Below, one piece after another: positions 62,341-64,000 of a stretch of 64,000 nucleotides of DNA. Within the stretch, counting starts at the first letter, position 1. Each line of letters begins with the position of its first letter. The position numbers and the translations under genes were made by a program. The stretch is from NCBI GenBank assembly GCA_963556495.2, contig OY747704.1, forward strand, positions 6,188,501 to 6,252,500, read 5' to 3'. Source of the DNA: Valencia hispanica. Lineage: Eukaryota > Chordata > Actinopteri > Cyprinodontiformes > Valenciidae. Under the pieces are notes generated by a model. It was not told where the DNA came from, ran no database searches, and saw nothing but the letters and a program-made list of their open reading frames with translations.

Positions 62341-64000
62341 TTTTATTTATGTAGCACTTTCAAACGCAACATGGGGGGTTGCACAAAGTGCTGAACATTT
62401 TAAACGCTATAAATTGAAAAATAAAAATAAAAAAATAATATAAGTTACAATAAAGAAGCAGAAAGGAGCATAGTGATACTGGTATAGTAACAAGGACAAA
62501 GTAGGAGGTGAAGGGGACTAAGAATCAAATGCGAGAGAATAAAAGTCTGTTTTTAAATGAGGTTTAAAAGTGGTAAAGAAAGGGGCCTGATGGATCTGGA
62601 GGGCCAGAGGATTCCACAGGTTAGGCGCACAAACCGAGAAAGCTTTATCACCGCGGAATTTACAGCGGGATCTTGGGACAGACAGAAGAAGCTGGTCTAG
62701 TGACTCCAGTGACCGTGAGGGATGACAAGGGGAGAGGAGTTCAGCAAGGTAGAGAGGGGCCAAGCCATGATGAGACTTAAAAACAAAAAGCAAAATCTTA
62801 AAATAAACATGAAATTCAATAAAAAGGCAAGGGAGAGATTTTAAAACAGGAGAAATGGGTTGTCATCTGTTCAAACCAGATAAAAACCTAGCAGTGGCAT
62901 TCTGGACTGAAGGCAGTGAAGGGATGACATTACAATAGTGAAGTCGTGATGTAATAAAAGCATGGATGATGGTTTCAAGCTGGCACTTACTAATGATGGA
63001 TTTAAGTTTGGAAATATGCCTCAGTTGAAAAAAACAAGATTTTATAATAGAATTGATCTGAACGTCCATCTTTAATTTGGAATTGATTGTAACACCAAGG
63101 TTCATAACTGAGGATCTGAGTGAATTCAGAGGGACAAGGAATGGGTTTATTATCGTGGTTAATGAGAATGACTTCAGTTTTGTTGTCATCTAGATGTAGA
63201 AAATTGGCTGCAAGCCACACCTTGACCTCTTGAAACCAGTCGAGAAAGAGAGAATGTGAATTTTGAGAACTGAGGGGGATGTAGACTTGACTGTCATCTA
63301 CGTACAAGTGATATTGGACACTGTACTTTTTAATTTAGACTGAGGGGCAGTATATACAGGGGAAAAAAGGGTACCAAGAATGGAACCCTGGGGGACCCCC
63401 CAGGAGAGGTAGAGAGAGCAGGAGCAGCATTTGCCCAGCATTACCTGAAATATTCTATTTAAGAGATAAGACTGGAATCACATGAGTACTGCACCAGTAA
63501 TTCCTACACAGTGTTTTAGTCTATGGCAAGGCAATTTTATTTGTATAGCACACTTTCAACAGCAAGGTGACTCAAGGATGAGAAGATTCTGATCTATTGT
63601 GTCAAATGCTGATGAGAGATTTAGGAGAAGCAGAAGGACCCCAGAAACAGAGTCAGAAATATTTAAAAGTTTATTAAAAACATGGAAGAGAGCTGATTCA
63701 AAGGTATGAGCTGTTCTAAAGCCTGACTGAAAAATGTTCAAGAAGTTATGATCATTAAGGTGGCAAGGATTTGATGATACACATTTATTTCCAGAACCTT
63801 AGAAAGGAATGGAAGGTTTGAAATGGGACAAAAGTTAGATAGGATGGATGTATCAAGGTTGGGTTTATTTTTAGTAGTGGTTGAGCAACTGCATGTTTGA
63901 AGGCCTGCAGAACTTTTTGAGATTTATCTAGAGATTTATGATCTCTAGAATGTGCGGGCCAACAGATGGAAAGACACCCTTAAGAAGAATTCATGGAAGA
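62290..64000 (-). mobile_element. L2-type LINE (different subfamily), runs off the window
   Basis: On the minus strand: FQSGFRTAHTFESALFHVFN and LNLSSAFDTIDQNLL (RT motif A; 63610-63740), then motif C MYVDDSQVYIPL (63270-63307), LAANFLHLDDNKTEVILINH, LGVTINSKLKMDVQINSI, AFITSRLHYCNVI and the C-terminus NLWNPLALQIHQAPFFTTFK. The 3' end is near 62345, followed by an (ACCAT)n tail (62290-62340). Motif B is missing: the stretch 63520-63560 holds an L2-type tail instead (GGCAAGGCAATTTTATTTGT). Several frames are involved, so it is inactive. Confidence 0.75.

Noticed and set aside
44260..64000. Next whirlin exon (VGDQILEVNG)
   Set aside because: I looked for this text with flanking splice sites on the plus strand and did not find it. 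I make no call.

Overview
This window is vertebrate genomic DNA, most likely from a ray-finned (teleost) fish. It is AT-rich and gene-poor. It is packed with repeat families typical of fish: Rex1-, Rex3/RTE-, L2-, L1/Tx1- and I/Nimb-type LINEs, several Tc1-like transposons, hAT elements, solo LTRs, a decayed chromodomain Ty3/Gypsy element and long (CA)n tracts. I see no bacterial-style genes, operons, CRISPR arrays or rRNA. The only host gene I can support is a whirlin orthologue (whrn) on the + strand. It is represented by two phase-0 exons, 40705-40881 (end of PDZ1 plus linker) and 44134-44259 (start of PDZ2). I did not find the flanking whrn exons, so everything downstream of 44259 is probably whirlin intron, and at least part of what lies upstream of 40705 may be too.

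Regions. 1-6176: scattered fragments of Rex1, L2, hAT, SINE and Tc1-like repeats. 6177-15632: a three-level nest. A short hAT element holds a 5'-truncated I/Nimb LINE (minus strand), which is itself interrupted by an internally deleted L1 (7643-11307), a Tc1 element (11528-13017) and a Rex1 tail (about 14271-14745). For the L1 and Tc1 insertions, target-site duplications and restored host reading frame fix the order of events. 16713-18192: a Rex3/RTE copy with an inverted 5' part. 21395-22725: a 5'-truncated copy of the L1 G-rich 3' module with a 16-bp target-site duplication. 23140-27540: overlapping L2 pieces. 28795-32660: an L1/Tx1 element broken by three different inserts. 33534-36788: a pogo-like DNA transposon that holds an L2 element carrying two solo LTRs. 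36789-44760: the whirlin exons, with a hAT element in the intron between them and a 145-bp direct duplication flanking both exons. 45130-48728: an L2 element with one solo LTR and one Tc1 insertion. 51570-53200: a Ty3/Gypsy chromovirus remnant. 55313-57207: a third copy of the L1 G-rich module. 57505-58420: a Tc1/mariner pseudogene. 62290-64000: an L2 element running off the end.

The genes do not form a pathway. The main interest is the history recorded in the insertions: exact target duplications, reading frames that close up when an insert is removed, a HAL1-like deleted L1, a possible twin-priming inversion, and a duplicated segment placed so that recombination would affect whirlin exons 2-3. 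I found no convincing previously undescribed gene system. The closest candidate for novelty is the roughly 1.3-1.9 kb G-rich L1 3' module seen in three copies.
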